Of a stretch of DNA of 64,000 nucleotides, positions 34,490-43,230 are shown one piece after another. The notes beneath the pieces are model-generated. The model had not been told where the DNA came from. It searched no databases and saw nothing but the letters and a program-made list of their open reading frames with translations. Source of the stretch: a bacterium (GTDB lineage Bacteria > Arandabacterota > Arandabacteria > Arandabacterales > Arandabacteraceae); the NCBI GenBank assembly GCA_029933125.1, contig JAOZOU010000002.1, positions 234,281 to 298,280 of the forward strand. The letters run 5' to 3'. The first letter of the stretch is position 1. Each line of letters begins with the position of its first letter. The position numbers were made by a program, and so were the translations under genes.

Positions 34490-35890
34490 CTATGTTGCAG
34501 ATTGGCCACTCTTCTTGCGGGCTTTCGGAGGCTTTATCCCGAGGCGTTTAAGCTTGCGAAAGAGTGTGCTCCTGTGGATTCCGAGGTCTCTTGCAGCCAA
34601 GGTTCTATCAAAGTTGTGACGCTCAAGAGCCTGCTTGATTGCCTGGGCTTCGAGAAGATCGCGGGCTGTCCTTATATCCACCTGAATATCCACCTGGCGA
34701 TGGCCGGATGTGGTGTGCATCGTAAGCTCCTCGGGCAGGTGGGTTATATCAATGGTATCCTCGGTGCACAGAACGAAAGCTCTCTCTATGACGTTTTCAA
34801 GCTCCCTTACGTTACCGGGCCAATCATATGCCATGAGTAGAGAAAGTGCCTCAGGAGAGATTCCCTCGATGTTTCTCTTGTGCAAGCGATTGAATCTCGT
34901 GATGAATTGATCGACGAGCAAGGGGATATCTTCTTTTCTTCGCCTCAGGGGAGGGAGTTCTATTCGCACAACATTGATGCGATAGTAGAGATCTTCACGA
35001 AAGCTACCGTTCTTGACAAGTTGGGCAAGGTCCTTGTTTGTGGCGACAATGATACGCGCATCTGCGACCTCCGTCTTGGTTGACCCAAGTGGCTCATAGG
35101 TGTGATCTTGTAAAACACGGAGCAGGCGAACCTGAAGTGCGGTACTTATCTCAGCGATCTCGTCAAGGAATAGCGTTCCACCTTTTGCCAGGGCAAAGCG
35201 GCCAGGTTTATCCTTATTAGCTCCAGTGAATGCCCCGGCCTTGTAGCCGAAAAGCTCTGATTCGAGAAGCGTATCAGGCAGAGCGCCGCAGTTTACGGCA
35301 ACAAAAGGTCCATTGCTTCTCGGGCTGAGACTATGGATTGTTCTTGCGACAATCTCCTTGCCTGTTCCCGTTTCGCCGAGAATGAGGACTGTGCTCGGAC
35401 TGGCTGCGATCGCTGGAAGGATCTCAAAGATCCTCTGCATAAGGGGGCTGTGACTTACAAGGTCGCCGATTCGGAAACGCCCCTGGAGTTCACTCCGCAA
35501 CGCCTCTATCTCACTCAGATCCCGGAAGGTCTCTGCGGCTCCAACAACTTTGCCATCCTTGTCTCTGAGGACTGCGGTTGAGACGCTAATCGGTATGCGA
35601 TTTCCGTCGGAGTCGATTATGTAGCATGACTTACCGATAATCGGTTTGCCTGTCTCAATAGTCTTCCTCAGAGCACAATCGCTTTCACACATGCTTGAGC
35701 GGAATACCTCGGAACAACGCCTGCCTATGGCTTCCTCCCTCGGAATCCCTGTTATCTCCTCAGCTGCTCGATTGAATGAGGTGATGTGCCAGTCGAGGTC
35801 AACCGTGAAAACGCCATCGGAGATACTCTCGAGGATAGCCTCCGTAAGGGTGCTCACCTCACGCGTTCGATCACGTTTGCTCACAGTCAT
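34490..35890 (-). CDS. PAS-domain sigma-54-dependent transcriptional activator
   Basis: A 466-residue enhancer-binding protein. An N-terminal PAS domain (residues ~15-130, ILESISDGVFTVDLDWHITSFN; it contains two nearby cysteines, SSMCESDC, that could hold a cluster or sense redox) precedes the AAA+ domain: Walker A GETGTGKE, the sigma-54 contact loop GAFTGA, Walker B GGTLFLDEIAE and the arginine-finger region. The C terminus is a Fis-type helix-turn-helix (NFDRTLAARDLGIHRSTLFRK). It lies just upstream of, and in the same direction as, the sigma-54 promoter at 34366, and is therefore the likely activator of the cluster. Confidence 0.94.
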   Translation of the reverse strand: MTVSKRDRTREVSTLTEAILESISDGVFTVDLDWHITSFNRAAEEITGIPREEAIGRRCSEVFRSSMCESDCALRKTIETGKPIIGKSCYIIDSDGNRIPISVSTAVLRDKDGKVVGAAETFRDLSEIEALRSELQGRFRIGDLVSHSPLMQRIFEILPAIAASPSTVLILGETGTGKEIVARTIHSLSPRSNGPFVAVNCGALPDTLLESELFGYKAGAFTGANKDKPGRFALAKGGTLFLDEIAEISTALQVRLLRVLQDHTYEPLGSTKTEVADARIIVATNKDLAQLVKNGSFREDLYYRINVVRIELPPLRRRKEDIPLLVDQFITRFNRLHKRNIEGISPEALSLLMAYDWPGNVRELENVIERAFVLCTEDTIDITHLPEELTMHTTSGHRQVDIQVDIRTARDLLEAQAIKQALERHNFDRTLAARDLGIHRSTLFRKLKRLGIKPPKARKKSGQSAT

Positions 35891-35949
35891 CCACTCCAGG
35901 GATGATCAAGTGTTGTGCTTTTTAGGTGGTTTTGCTGCCTGCACTTAGT

Positions 35950-36273
35950 TTAGTCGAGAAGATGCTCGGGCGCAAGTGAGACCTTCTGTTGATCTGTGAG
36001 GATGGGATCGAGCTTGGGTCTCAGCGAATCCATAAGGGCTGTGATCTCGTTCCGTTGTCGCTCGAAGATGCCTTCGAAACGTTCGCCGTATGTTACGAGG
36101 ATGATTCTGGGGCTGTCTTGCTGAGCATCGGTCGGCTCGATCAGCTCGTCAAGTCCACGTATGATTCCCTCACGGTGGCGCATTTTGGCTATCTTTCGGA
36201 TACGTTTTCTGGCAATCAGGGGTGCTACCAGGAATGTGCCAATCAGGATTCCGATAACCTTTGGTAGCAACAT
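35950..36273 (-). CDS. small single-helix protein with charged C-terminal region, function unknown
   Basis: A 107-residue protein with an N-terminal hydrophobic helix (VIGILIGTFLVAPLIA) and a soluble, charged remainder. The C-terminal RFEGIFERQRNEITALMDSLRP followed by ILTDQQK recalls the helical repeats of Spy/CpxP-type periplasmic proteins, where a similar helix precedes an L-T-x-x-Q element. The resemblance is by eye only. It lies upstream of the sigma-54 activator on the same strand, with 59 bases between. Confidence 0.6.
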   Translation of the reverse strand: MLLPKVIGILIGTFLVAPLIARKRIRKIAKMRHREGIIRGLDELIEPTDAQQDSPRIILVTYGERFEGIFERQRNEITALMDSLRPKLDPILTDQQKVSLAPEHLLD

Positions 36274-36344
36274 CTATTCCAACCCGGTCTTATCCAGGAG
36301 GCAGGCGTTGGAAGCCTGAGGCTAAGGAGTTTGCTACCGTGATC

Positions 36345-37901
36345 TCAGCGGTAGAGTACGACCTTGGAGACAAGGTGAGGCTCATCAACGGTTGCCACGA
36401 AGTAGATGCCGGGTGCGAGATTGCTCGTCTTGATTGATTGCCAATCACCCTGACAGCAGGCTCGACTCAGCCTTCGACCACGAACATCGAAAAGGGCAAC
36501 AGGCCGGGCACATCTCACTGCAATGGCTTCGCCCACATTGAGAATGTTTCTGGAGAGGGTGAGTCCAAGCGTTCTATTGTCACTGGATCTTAAGCCTGCC
36601 TCATTCGGGATATGCATGAGCTCAGGCATGCATGCCAGGAGGGTGTCGCCTTCAGCGGGTCTTATCGCGAATCTTATCCTGTCAACGTCCGGGTCGACAG
36701 CGATGATGAAATTCCGGCTGACGGAGGAATCGATGTAACACCAATTGGTGTCGATAGTCACCATTGTCCAGATCTCCTCGAGAATATCCCAATCGAAGCC
36801 TATCTCCACGGCAATGATCTGAACTTGACTTATGTCGCGAGAGAGCAACTTGAGCCAGATGGAGAAGGCATTTTCTCCCAGCTCAGGTCCATAACAGTAG
36901 AATTCGGTTTGCCCCACCATTTTGATGGAATAGCAGGTGTCAACCGGTGTCGAGCAAGTGGTGTCCCAGACACAATCCCCAAGGAAGCCGTCGGGCTTGC
37001 CGTTACCGTCTATGTCATGGAGCATCCTTGCCTGAGGGAACTGATTCTCGAGGGGATTGGGTTTGCCGTAGTAGATACGTTGCCACCCATCGACACATCT
37101 CAGCACCTCCACATTGTTGGTATCAAGCCATTCGACCAGGGATTCGATCTTGGCTACTTCTGCCAGATCTTTAGCATGGGTTGCAGCAACATACCATATG
37201 CCAGCGGTAACAGCATCTGCTATGCTGGTCTTTATCTCGTCAAAACTCATTTTCTCGATATTCCAGTGAGGGACATTGAAGAGTGGAAATCGCTTGGGGA
37301 AATTGTTGCCATGAGTGTTGACATGGGCTGTCCAGGGGGAGACACCAGCCCCGAGCATGTAGCAGAAGCGAGAGTTTATCACATTGTACAGATCGAAATT
37401 GACAAGCCCCCGCCATTCCCAGGTTGGGTGTCCCGGCAATGCCCCTGTGCCGCTTGTTCCACCTGGCTGGTTCCAGCCAATTGTGCTGATTCCGAGGTCT
37501 CTGAGAATTGCGAGACTCGCACTTGTCAGACTATGCCAGGTTGGTGGATCGGCAAAGGTGTAAGGGATCCACTCGTAGACGCTATCGGGCACGGTATCAA
37601 CATGGGTAGCCCAAAGATAGTTGTGATGCATTGTATGATCCTGAATCTCGTGTCCGGCTTCATAGAGCTCGACCATCCGCCAGGGTTCGTTCTCAACCCC
37701 CATCTCAGATGAGTCGGTGATAACCCCGAAACTGGCCTTCATGCCATGGGCTTCAAGGATGGGTGCGATGTGGGTATGATGAAGCCTGTAGCCATCGTCA
37801 AATTGCAGGGTAACGAAGCCTTTGCGTGGCACATATTCGTCAGCCAGAAGCATGCTCATTGCCAGCAAAGTGGCGACTGCAAACGTCACAAAAGATTTCA
37901 C
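36345..37901 (-). CDS. secreted polysaccharide deacetylase with C-terminal sorting-type domain
   Basis: A 518-residue protein. A signal peptide (MKSFVTFAVATLLAMSMLLA) leads to a NodB-type carbohydrate esterase domain (residues ~25-250): FDDGY with the catalytic and metal Asp, and HEIQDHTMHHNYLW with the metal histidines. A beta-rich middle follows. The last ~75 residues (VALFDVRGRRL, then LAPGIYFVATVDE) match the C-terminal sorting or FlgD-like domain used by type IX secretion in the FCB group. It probably removes acetyl groups from an extracellular or wall polysaccharide. It is a single gene with its own promoter. Confidence 0.85.
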   Translation of the reverse strand: MKSFVTFAVATLLAMSMLLADEYVPRKGFVTLQFDDGYRLHHTHIAPILEAHGMKASFGVITDSSEMGVENEPWRMVELYEAGHEIQDHTMHHNYLWATHVDTVPDSVYEWIPYTFADPPTWHSLTSASLAILRDLGISTIGWNQPGGTSGTGALPGHPTWEWRGLVNFDLYNVINSRFCYMLGAGVSPWTAHVNTHGNNFPKRFPLFNVPHWNIEKMSFDEIKTSIADAVTAGIWYVAATHAKDLAEVAKIESLVEWLDTNNVEVLRCVDGWQRIYYGKPNPLENQFPQARMLHDIDGNGKPDGFLGDCVWDTTCSTPVDTCYSIKMVGQTEFYCYGPELGENAFSIWLKLLSRDISQVQIIAVEIGFDWDILEEIWTMVTIDTNWCYIDSSVSRNFIIAVDPDVDRIRFAIRPAEGDTLLACMPELMHIPNEAGLRSSDNRTLGLTLSRNILNVGEAIAVRCARPVALFDVRGRRLSRACCQGDWQSIKTSNLAPGIYFVATVDEPHLVSKVVLYR

Positions 37902-37943
37902 ACGACAGCTCCTTGAGTGGCATCCCTTGCCCGGACACCTTCA

Positions 37944-37973
37944 ATTTTACCCTATCCGATCCCTCCGCGTCAA
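37944..37973 (-). promoter_or_regulatory. sigma-70-type promoter of the polysaccharide deacetylase
   Basis: On the minus strand TTGACG (37973-37968) is followed after 18 bases by TAAAAT (37949-37944), five of six consensus matches in each box. The transcript would start ~35 bases before the gene's start codon, ahead of an AAGGAG site. Confidence 0.7.
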
Positions 37974-38266
37974 CCCGGCCTACGTTCGGGTAGGGGAATG
38001 GGTGGGGAGATGGTGACCCACCTGCGGTGGTAAGAATGGGTGTCTCAGGGACAACGGTTGGAGGGTACTACAGAAGGCAGCAATGCTCATTCCAAGGCTA
38101 CTTGAACCTGCCCTCCCAAAGCCAGACCACGACGCTCACGAGAGAACCTACTCTGGAGCGAAACTTACTGCTGTCTGCTCCGCTTCAACTTCTCCTTTCG
38201 CAAAGGATTGCATCTGCGTCAGGTGGTGTTGAACCTACTTGTTTCCTCTACAATGGACCTCCTTTC
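37974..38266. other. intergenic region with overlapping inverted repeats
   Basis: I find no supported gene in this 293-base gap. GGTGGG (38001-38006) can pair with CCCACC (38017-38022), and CCACC (38018-38022) can alternatively pair with GGTGG (38026-38030) around TGC. Neither hairpin is followed by a T run. The gap separates the deacetylase promoter from the 3' end of the glutamate-synthase-like gene; a transcript terminator of the latter may lie here but is not obvious. Confidence 0.4.
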
Positions 38267-39847
38267 TTAACTGCTCAGTATCTTCTCTGCCTCTTCCTTA
38301 TCCGCGTCCATTATGTAGGCAATGCCCGATATCTCCGCTGCCTCTTTTGTCAAGGCGGCTATGTCATCCCTGGTTATATACTCTAAGGCAAACTTGCGAC
38401 TTCCTGTCATTAACTGACGCAGGCCCTGAGCGATTCTCTGCATATAGGTATAAACTCCTAAAGCACCAGTAGGAATACGCTCAAAGTCGTTGCCGAATTT
38501 CTGTCGCAGTTCAGTCGCAGTAACGAATATGGCGTCCGGAGTATTGCCAAACCTTTCTACGTATACAGGCACCCGTCCTTCTGCGATCCGTTTCCCGATG
38601 GTCTTTCCCACCATAGCTGCTGTAAGAGGAGCCCTTGCCATTCCGATGAGTTTGAAATAAGGGGCGCCAAGAGCAAGCCCTTTGAAAACTTGGTCCTCAA
38701 AGGCAAATCCGCCAGCTATAGCAATATCCGGGACATACTGCCCTCTTTTTGCCAGCTTATCCGCATACTGATACAGCAGGGACCAGAGCTCTATACCTGG
38801 GACACCCCACTCATTCATCATTCTCCAGGGGCTCATCCCCGTTCCACCGCCAGCAGCGTCTACGGTCAATAGGTCAATCTTTGCAAGGGATGCGTATTTT
38901 ACCGCTCTTGCTAAATCTTGAGGCCTGTATGCCCCAGTCTTTAGGAATACATACTTTGCACCAGCCTTACGTAGCTCTTCTGCTCTTTTGACAAAGCTCT
39001 CCTCTTCAACCATCCCAACTCTTGAGTGCCGCTCAAACTCTTTGAAGATACCATGTTCAAAGGCCTTTATAACCTCTGGATTGTAAGGGTCGGGGAGAAC
39101 TACATACCCCCTATCTTTAAGAAGTTGTGCCCGCTTTATGTCCTTTATCTTGACCTCTCCACCAATGTCTTTTGCACCCTGTCCCCATTTCAATTCAACC
39201 ACCTCAACACCCAGTTTCTCTATGACATACTCATGAACTCCCAGTCTTGTATCTTCTACATTTGCCTGAACTATGGTAGCACCGTATCCATCCTGCTGCC
39301 ATTCCTTATACAGGTTTACCCTTATCTCCATATCTTTAGAATGGACTATCCTTCCGTTTTCTATCTTACATTCTGGGTCCATTCCACACACATTCTCACC
39401 AATAGTAAGGGGTACGCCTGAAAGAGCTGCACCTATGGCGAGACCTTCCCAGTTATTCTTGGCAACAGCTGTTGAGCCCATTCCCGGGATAACGATAGGG
39501 AGCCTAACCTTTATGCCCTTGTCCCGCCCAATCCTGGTCTCAAGATTCACGTTGGGGAAGATAGCCTTATCAGGGTCAGGATCTACCCCATGCGCACCCA
39601 CACACGTTCCCAAGATTGTAAAGTGAGATAGGTCGACAGGATAGTCTTTTTCAGCAGCGGTTGTAATTATCCCAAAGGGTTGAGGGTATATAACCTCTGC
39701 ACCCCTGTAAGCAGATTTGCCGACCTCGCACATCCCTATACAGCCGTCGACACAGGTGGCGCAAAGACCACTGATGGGAACAATAGAGTCTTCGGTCCTA
39801 TTCTTTGTTAATGTGGCTGCTGTTGCATTTAGTCTTGAAAAAGACAT
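38267..39847 (-). CDS. glutamate synthase FMN/central domain protein (GltB domain 2 type)
   Basis: A 526-residue protein corresponding to the FMN and iron-sulphur-binding central part of glutamate synthase (COG0069), a TIM barrel that makes glutamate from 2-oxoglutarate and ammonia. LLTVDAAGGGTGMSPWRMMNEWG and AIAGGFAFEDQVFKGLALGA form the FMN and substrate sites. The N terminus has a Cys cluster (CATCVDGCIGMC), likely for an iron-sulphur cluster. The glutaminase domain of full GltB is absent. It follows NuoEFG-like genes, which could feed it electrons from NADH, and is divergent from gdhA. Nitrogen assimilation is inferred; related proteins in anaerobes are uncharacterised. Confidence 0.86.
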   Translation of the reverse strand: MSFSRLNATAATLTKNRTEDSIVPISGLCATCVDGCIGMCEVGKSAYRGAEVIYPQPFGIITTAAEKDYPVDLSHFTILGTCVGAHGVDPDPDKAIFPNVNLETRIGRDKGIKVRLPIVIPGMGSTAVAKNNWEGLAIGAALSGVPLTIGENVCGMDPECKIENGRIVHSKDMEIRVNLYKEWQQDGYGATIVQANVEDTRLGVHEYVIEKLGVEVVELKWGQGAKDIGGEVKIKDIKRAQLLKDRGYVVLPDPYNPEVIKAFEHGIFKEFERHSRVGMVEEESFVKRAEELRKAGAKYVFLKTGAYRPQDLARAVKYASLAKIDLLTVDAAGGGTGMSPWRMMNEWGVPGIELWSLLYQYADKLAKRGQYVPDIAIAGGFAFEDQVFKGLALGAPYFKLIGMARAPLTAAMVGKTIGKRIAEGRVPVYVERFGNTPDAIFVTATELRQKFGNDFERIPTGALGVYTYMQRIAQGLRQLMTGSRKFALEYITRDDIAALTKEAAEISGIAYIMDADKEEAEKILSS

Positions 39848-39950
39848 CTTACCTCCTTTGTTTAACTAGCCTGAAGTCCAGAAAGGTTCTTGACTTTTCT
39901 ATACATTCCTCTGGCCCTACTCCTTGTCTTTTGACACTGATCTATATCTC

Positions 39951-40667
39951 TCATTCTTTGCTATCTGCTTTCTTGCTGTGAACTTCTGGCTTCTCTCTTA
40001 TGCACGTTCCACATTCTTCTTTCAATCCCATATAGCATTTATAGTCATCGTAATAATCAATACAGGTGGGCTGTAGGGTGTTATAGCACCTGCCGCATAC
40101 AACAGAAAGGGGATCTGGACCTTCGCACCTGAGCGCGCAGGCAGGACAGATATACATGCACGCTCCACACCTTCGGCAGACTTCAGAGGTTTTATCAAAG
40201 GGAGTGGTTATCTTCAAGCCAGCTCCACGGTTTGTAAAGCCTATAGCTTTCGCGTCCATCTGCTCTTCACATATCCGAACACAGAGTCCGCAGTATACAC
40301 AATCCTCCCAATCGGGCTTAAACCTTGTTCGCTGGACACCGAATTTCGCTGCCAGGTCCTGAATAGTCCTTGATGTGGGACAGCTGGCAAGCAGAAGTTC
40401 AATTAACACCTTTCTTGCCTGAATCACCCTTTTTGTGGCAGTTCTGACAACAAGCCCTTCCTGAACCGGGTAGGTGCAGGAAGTAACGAGCTTTGTATTT
40501 TCACCATCACCAATCTCAACCACACAAAGTCTACACCCGCCCCATTCACTAAGCCCATCATGGTAGCACAAAGTGGGAATCTCTATCCCCAGGAATCTCG
40601 CTGCCTCGAGGACTGTCCAACCATCAGGTGCTTCAAAATCTATACCATCGATCCTTATGTTTGGCAT
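39951..40667 (-). CDS. NuoG/HoxU-like iron-sulphur subunit
   Basis: A 238-residue electron carrier. An N-terminal [2Fe-2S] domain (CYHDGLSEWGGCRLCVVE and a later CTYP) is followed by a NuoG-type region and a 2[4Fe-4S] domain (CVYCGLCVRIC, CRRCGACMYICP). The C-terminal part adds several more cysteines (CGRC, CIDYYDDYKC, CGTC). It corresponds to the short NuoG-like subunits that join NuoE and NuoF modules to other reductases. It lies ten bases after the NuoF gene, and the glutamate synthase domain gene follows. Confidence 0.9.
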   Translation of the reverse strand: MPNIRIDGIDFEAPDGWTVLEAARFLGIEIPTLCYHDGLSEWGGCRLCVVEIGDGENTKLVTSCTYPVQEGLVVRTATKRVIQARKVLIELLLASCPTSRTIQDLAAKFGVQRTRFKPDWEDCVYCGLCVRICEEQMDAKAIGFTNRGAGLKITTPFDKTSEVCRRCGACMYICPACALRCEGPDPLSVVCGRCYNTLQPTCIDYYDDYKCYMGLKEECGTCIREKPEVHSKKADSKE

Positions 40668-40676
40668 CTTACCTCC

Positions 40677-42506
40677 TTAAGTTATGACAACAGCATCATA
40701 TTTGCATACGTCATAACACATTCCACATTTGATACACTTATCCTCAATTATCGAGTGTGGCTCTTTAGCTTTTCCTACTATTGCTTCTTGGGGGCAAACC
40801 TTCTTACAAGCTAGACAGCCTGTGCACCTTTCAGGGTCTATTGTATACTTGACAAGTGTCTTACATACGCCTGCGGGACACTTCTTGTCCCTTATATGTG
40901 CAAGATATTCATCCCTAAAATACCTGAGGGTTGAGAGGACAGGATTAGGTGCCGTCTGTCCCAATCCACAGAGCGAAGCATCCTTTACAACTTGAGCAAG
41001 CTCTTCCAGAGTCTCAAGGTCCTCTTCTTTCCCCTTGCCTTCAGTTATATCTGTAACTATCTCGTGCATCTTCTGGATACCCTTTCGACAGGATAAACAC
41101 TTACCGCAGGATTCATCCTGAAGGAAATTCAGGAAGTATTTTGCCACATCCACCATACAGGTACGCTCATCCATCGCAATCATACCGCCAGAGCCCATTA
41201 TTGAGCCCGCCTGGGCTAGGGACTCATAGTCTACAGGTAAATCTAAGAGCTCCTTGGGAATGCATCCTCCGGATGGACCACCTGTCTGAACAGCCTTGAA
41301 TCCTTTGCGATCAACGGGACCACCGCCAATATCAAAGATAACTTCCTTGAGAGTTATGCCCATAGGAACCTCAACAAGTCCAGTATTTTTGACCTTTCCA
41401 ACCAGAGAGAAAATCTTGGTTCCCTTACTGGTTTCCGTCCCTATTTTCGAGAACCATTCTGCTCCCTTCTCTATCACTTTTGGCACATTTGCCCAGGTCT
41501 CGACATTGTTTATATCTGTGGGTTTGCCAAACAGGCCCTTCTCAACAGGGAATGGGGGTCTCTGTCTTGGGACTCCCCTCTTCCCTTCAATGGAAAGCAT
41601 AAGAGCGGTCTCTTCACCACAGACAAAGGCACCTGCTCCTCTTGCTATTTTGATGTCAAAGCTGAAACCTGACCCTAGTATGTTGTCACCCAGTAATCCA
41701 ATCTCTCGTGCCTGTTCAATCGCAATTGTTACATGTTTAATTGCAAGGGGATACTCGTTTCGCACATAAATCCAGCCTTCGTTTGCGCCAATCGCATAGG
41801 CACCAATGATCATTCCCTCAATAACAGAATGGGGATTTCCTTCAAGAAGACTCCTGTCCATATAGGCACCAGGATCACCCTCATCCGCGTTACAGATTAT
41901 ATACTTGAGATCACTCTTTTGCTTTCTTGCCAAGTCCCATTTCTTTCCTGTGGGGAAACCGGCGCCACCCCTTCCGCGTAGTCCTGAAGCCTCTATCATC
42001 CCAATTATCTCTTCAGGTGACATCTTCAGGGCTTTTGCAAGTGATAGGTATCCACCTCTCGCGATGTAGTCCTCAATGTTTGTTGGGTCTATGAAGGGAT
42101 TATTCCCCAAAAGGAGCCTCATCTGTTTCTTATAGAAAGGAATATCTTTCTGATAGGGAAAAGTCTCACCTGTTGCAGTATCCTTATAGAGCAATCTATC
42201 AATTATCTCTCCTTTTAATACGGTCCTTTCAATAATTTCCTTTGCATCCTCTGGCTTAAGGTGCTGGTAAAAGATCCCATCGGGGAAGATGATTACATTC
42301 GGTTCAGCCTCGCAGAAACCATGGCATCCTGTGACTTTAATATCAATGTTTCCCTTTGCCTCTTTTTTGAAGGCTTCTACAAGTTTTATTGAACCCCTTG
42401 CCTGACCACACGTGCCTGATGATATGGAGATGAACCTCTCCTTGAACTTATCTTTCAGCTGCGAGCTGAGTGCAAACAACTCATCTGGGTTTTCTATTCT
42501 CTTCAA
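40677..42506 (-). CDS. NuoF/HndC-like NADH-binding flavoprotein subunit
   Basis: A 609-residue subunit. An N-terminal thioredoxin-like [2Fe-2S] domain (SSGTCGQARGS and TGCHGFCEAEP) precedes the NuoF core with the FMN/NADH motif GRGGAGFPTGKKWDLAR and the [4Fe-4S] motif ESCGKCLSCRKG. A C-terminal 2[4Fe-4S] ferredoxin (CTGCLACKKVCP and CIKCGMCYDVCK) ends the protein. It oxidises NADH or NADPH and passes electrons through its clusters; similar modules serve bifurcating hydrogenases. There is no hydrogenase here, so glutamate synthesis is the likely partner. The start overlaps nuoE by four bases. Confidence 0.93.
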   Translation of the reverse strand: MKRIENPDELFALSSQLKDKFKERFISISSGTCGQARGSIKLVEAFKKEAKGNIDIKVTGCHGFCEAEPNVIIFPDGIFYQHLKPEDAKEIIERTVLKGEIIDRLLYKDTATGETFPYQKDIPFYKKQMRLLLGNNPFIDPTNIEDYIARGGYLSLAKALKMSPEEIIGMIEASGLRGRGGAGFPTGKKWDLARKQKSDLKYIICNADEGDPGAYMDRSLLEGNPHSVIEGMIIGAYAIGANEGWIYVRNEYPLAIKHVTIAIEQAREIGLLGDNILGSGFSFDIKIARGAGAFVCGEETALMLSIEGKRGVPRQRPPFPVEKGLFGKPTDINNVETWANVPKVIEKGAEWFSKIGTETSKGTKIFSLVGKVKNTGLVEVPMGITLKEVIFDIGGGPVDRKGFKAVQTGGPSGGCIPKELLDLPVDYESLAQAGSIMGSGGMIAMDERTCMVDVAKYFLNFLQDESCGKCLSCRKGIQKMHEIVTDITEGKGKEEDLETLEELAQVVKDASLCGLGQTAPNPVLSTLRYFRDEYLAHIRDKKCPAGVCKTLVKYTIDPERCTGCLACKKVCPQEAIVGKAKEPHSIIEDKCIKCGMCYDVCKYDAVVIT

Positions 42507-42973
42507 TGCTCCTCCTTTGCTATTCTTCTTATGAGTGAGAGAGCCTTCTGAGAAGTCATCCCTCCATAGTATTCACCATCTATCACTACAATTGGCCCTA
42601 TGGCACAGCATCCAAGGCAGTTAACAGTCTCTAAAGAAAACTTCAAGTCCTCAGTTGTCCCTCCAGGGCTTATCCCAAGCTCTCTTGTAATGGCTTCTAC
42701 GATTCGCTGACCCCCTCTCACGTGGCAGGCAGTTCCAAGACAAACCGTTACAAGATGGTCTCCCCTGGGCGTAAGGCTAAAAGACTTATAGAAAGTAACA
42801 ATACCGTAGAGATCTATGAGAGGAATTTCGAATTTTTGGGCAACTGCTATAAGTACTTCTTGCGGCAGCCAATTGAGACGAGACTGAATATCCTGGAGCA
42901 CAGGTATCAGGGCTTCCCTCCTTGCGCCGTACTTGTCAATTAGGGAATCAAGCGCTTCTGTGTCGACTTGCAT
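42503..42973 (-). CDS. NuoE/HndA-like [2Fe-2S] subunit
   Basis: A 156-residue thioredoxin-like [2Fe-2S] protein with CLGTACHVRGG and CLGCCAIGP supplying the four cysteine ligands, and the N-terminal helical region (LIPVLQDIQSRLNWLPQEVL) typical of NuoE. It is the first gene of the operon; the ATG at 42973 has a strong GGAGGT site. The long upstream gap carries a duplicated block with a minus-strand TTGACA. Confidence 0.93.
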   Translation of the reverse strand: MQVDTEALDSLIDKYGARREALIPVLQDIQSRLNWLPQEVLIAVAQKFEIPLIDLYGIVTFYKSFSLTPRGDHLVTVCLGTACHVRGGQRIVEAITRELGISPGGTTEDLKFSLETVNCLGCCAIGPIVVIDGEYYGGMTSQKALSLIRRIAKEEH

Positions 42974-43110
42974 GATTTACCTCCATTGACTCTGGCAAAA
43001 AAAATTTGCATGCCAACTCTCGAGTTCAGCTGTGGTCATCAACTTCTTTTCGGACTTAAACTTTGCACTGATATGTCGTGCTACCGTTGCTCCAGCAATT
43101 GTCCCAGTCC

Positions 43111-43153
43111 AGCATCTAGAATTAGAACAAGATTCCGCCTTGTCAATCCGTTT
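43111..43153 (-). repeat. upstream-region repeat, copy 1 (contains minus-strand TTGACA)
   Basis: This block starts AGCATCTAGAATTAGAACAA and contains AACAAGATTCC then TGTCAA (43141-43146), which is TTGACA on the minus strand. It recurs 77 bases further at about four-fifths identity by eye. The -10 position opposite this TTGACA is poor in this copy, so it may be an old promoter duplication or a regulator site. Confidence 0.6.
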
Positions 43154-43187
43154 TTTTCCTATTCTGCTATGACCAGGGAAACATTCT

Positions 43188-43230
43188 AGCATCTAAAAAT
43201 AAAACAAGATTCCATTCTGTCAACCCCTTT
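43188..43230 (-). repeat. upstream-region repeat, copy 2 (candidate nuoE-operon promoter)
   Basis: The second copy starts AGCATCTAAAAATAAAACAA. On the minus strand TTGACA (43223-43218) is followed after 16 bases by TATTTT (43201-43196), four of six -10 matches. Just downstream the minus strand also reads TGCTAGAAT, an extended -10-like element. This copy is the better promoter candidate for the nuoE operon and would give a long leader of ~215 bases. Confidence 0.45.

Noticed and set aside
36612-37712. Plus-strand frame of 366 codons opposite the polysaccharide deacetylase
   Set aside because: The minus-strand gene has a signal peptide, NodB motif, sorting domain and promoter; the plus frame has none of these and is a coding shadow.
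38027-38386. Plus-strand frame in the gap after the glutamate-synthase-like gene
   Set aside because: No start signal or family resemblance; its second half is antisense to the real gene.
42993-43014. Minus-strand TGGCATG followed by TTGCC in the nuoE leader, resembling sigma-54
   Set aside because: The two elements are about six bases too far apart for a -24/-12 promoter.
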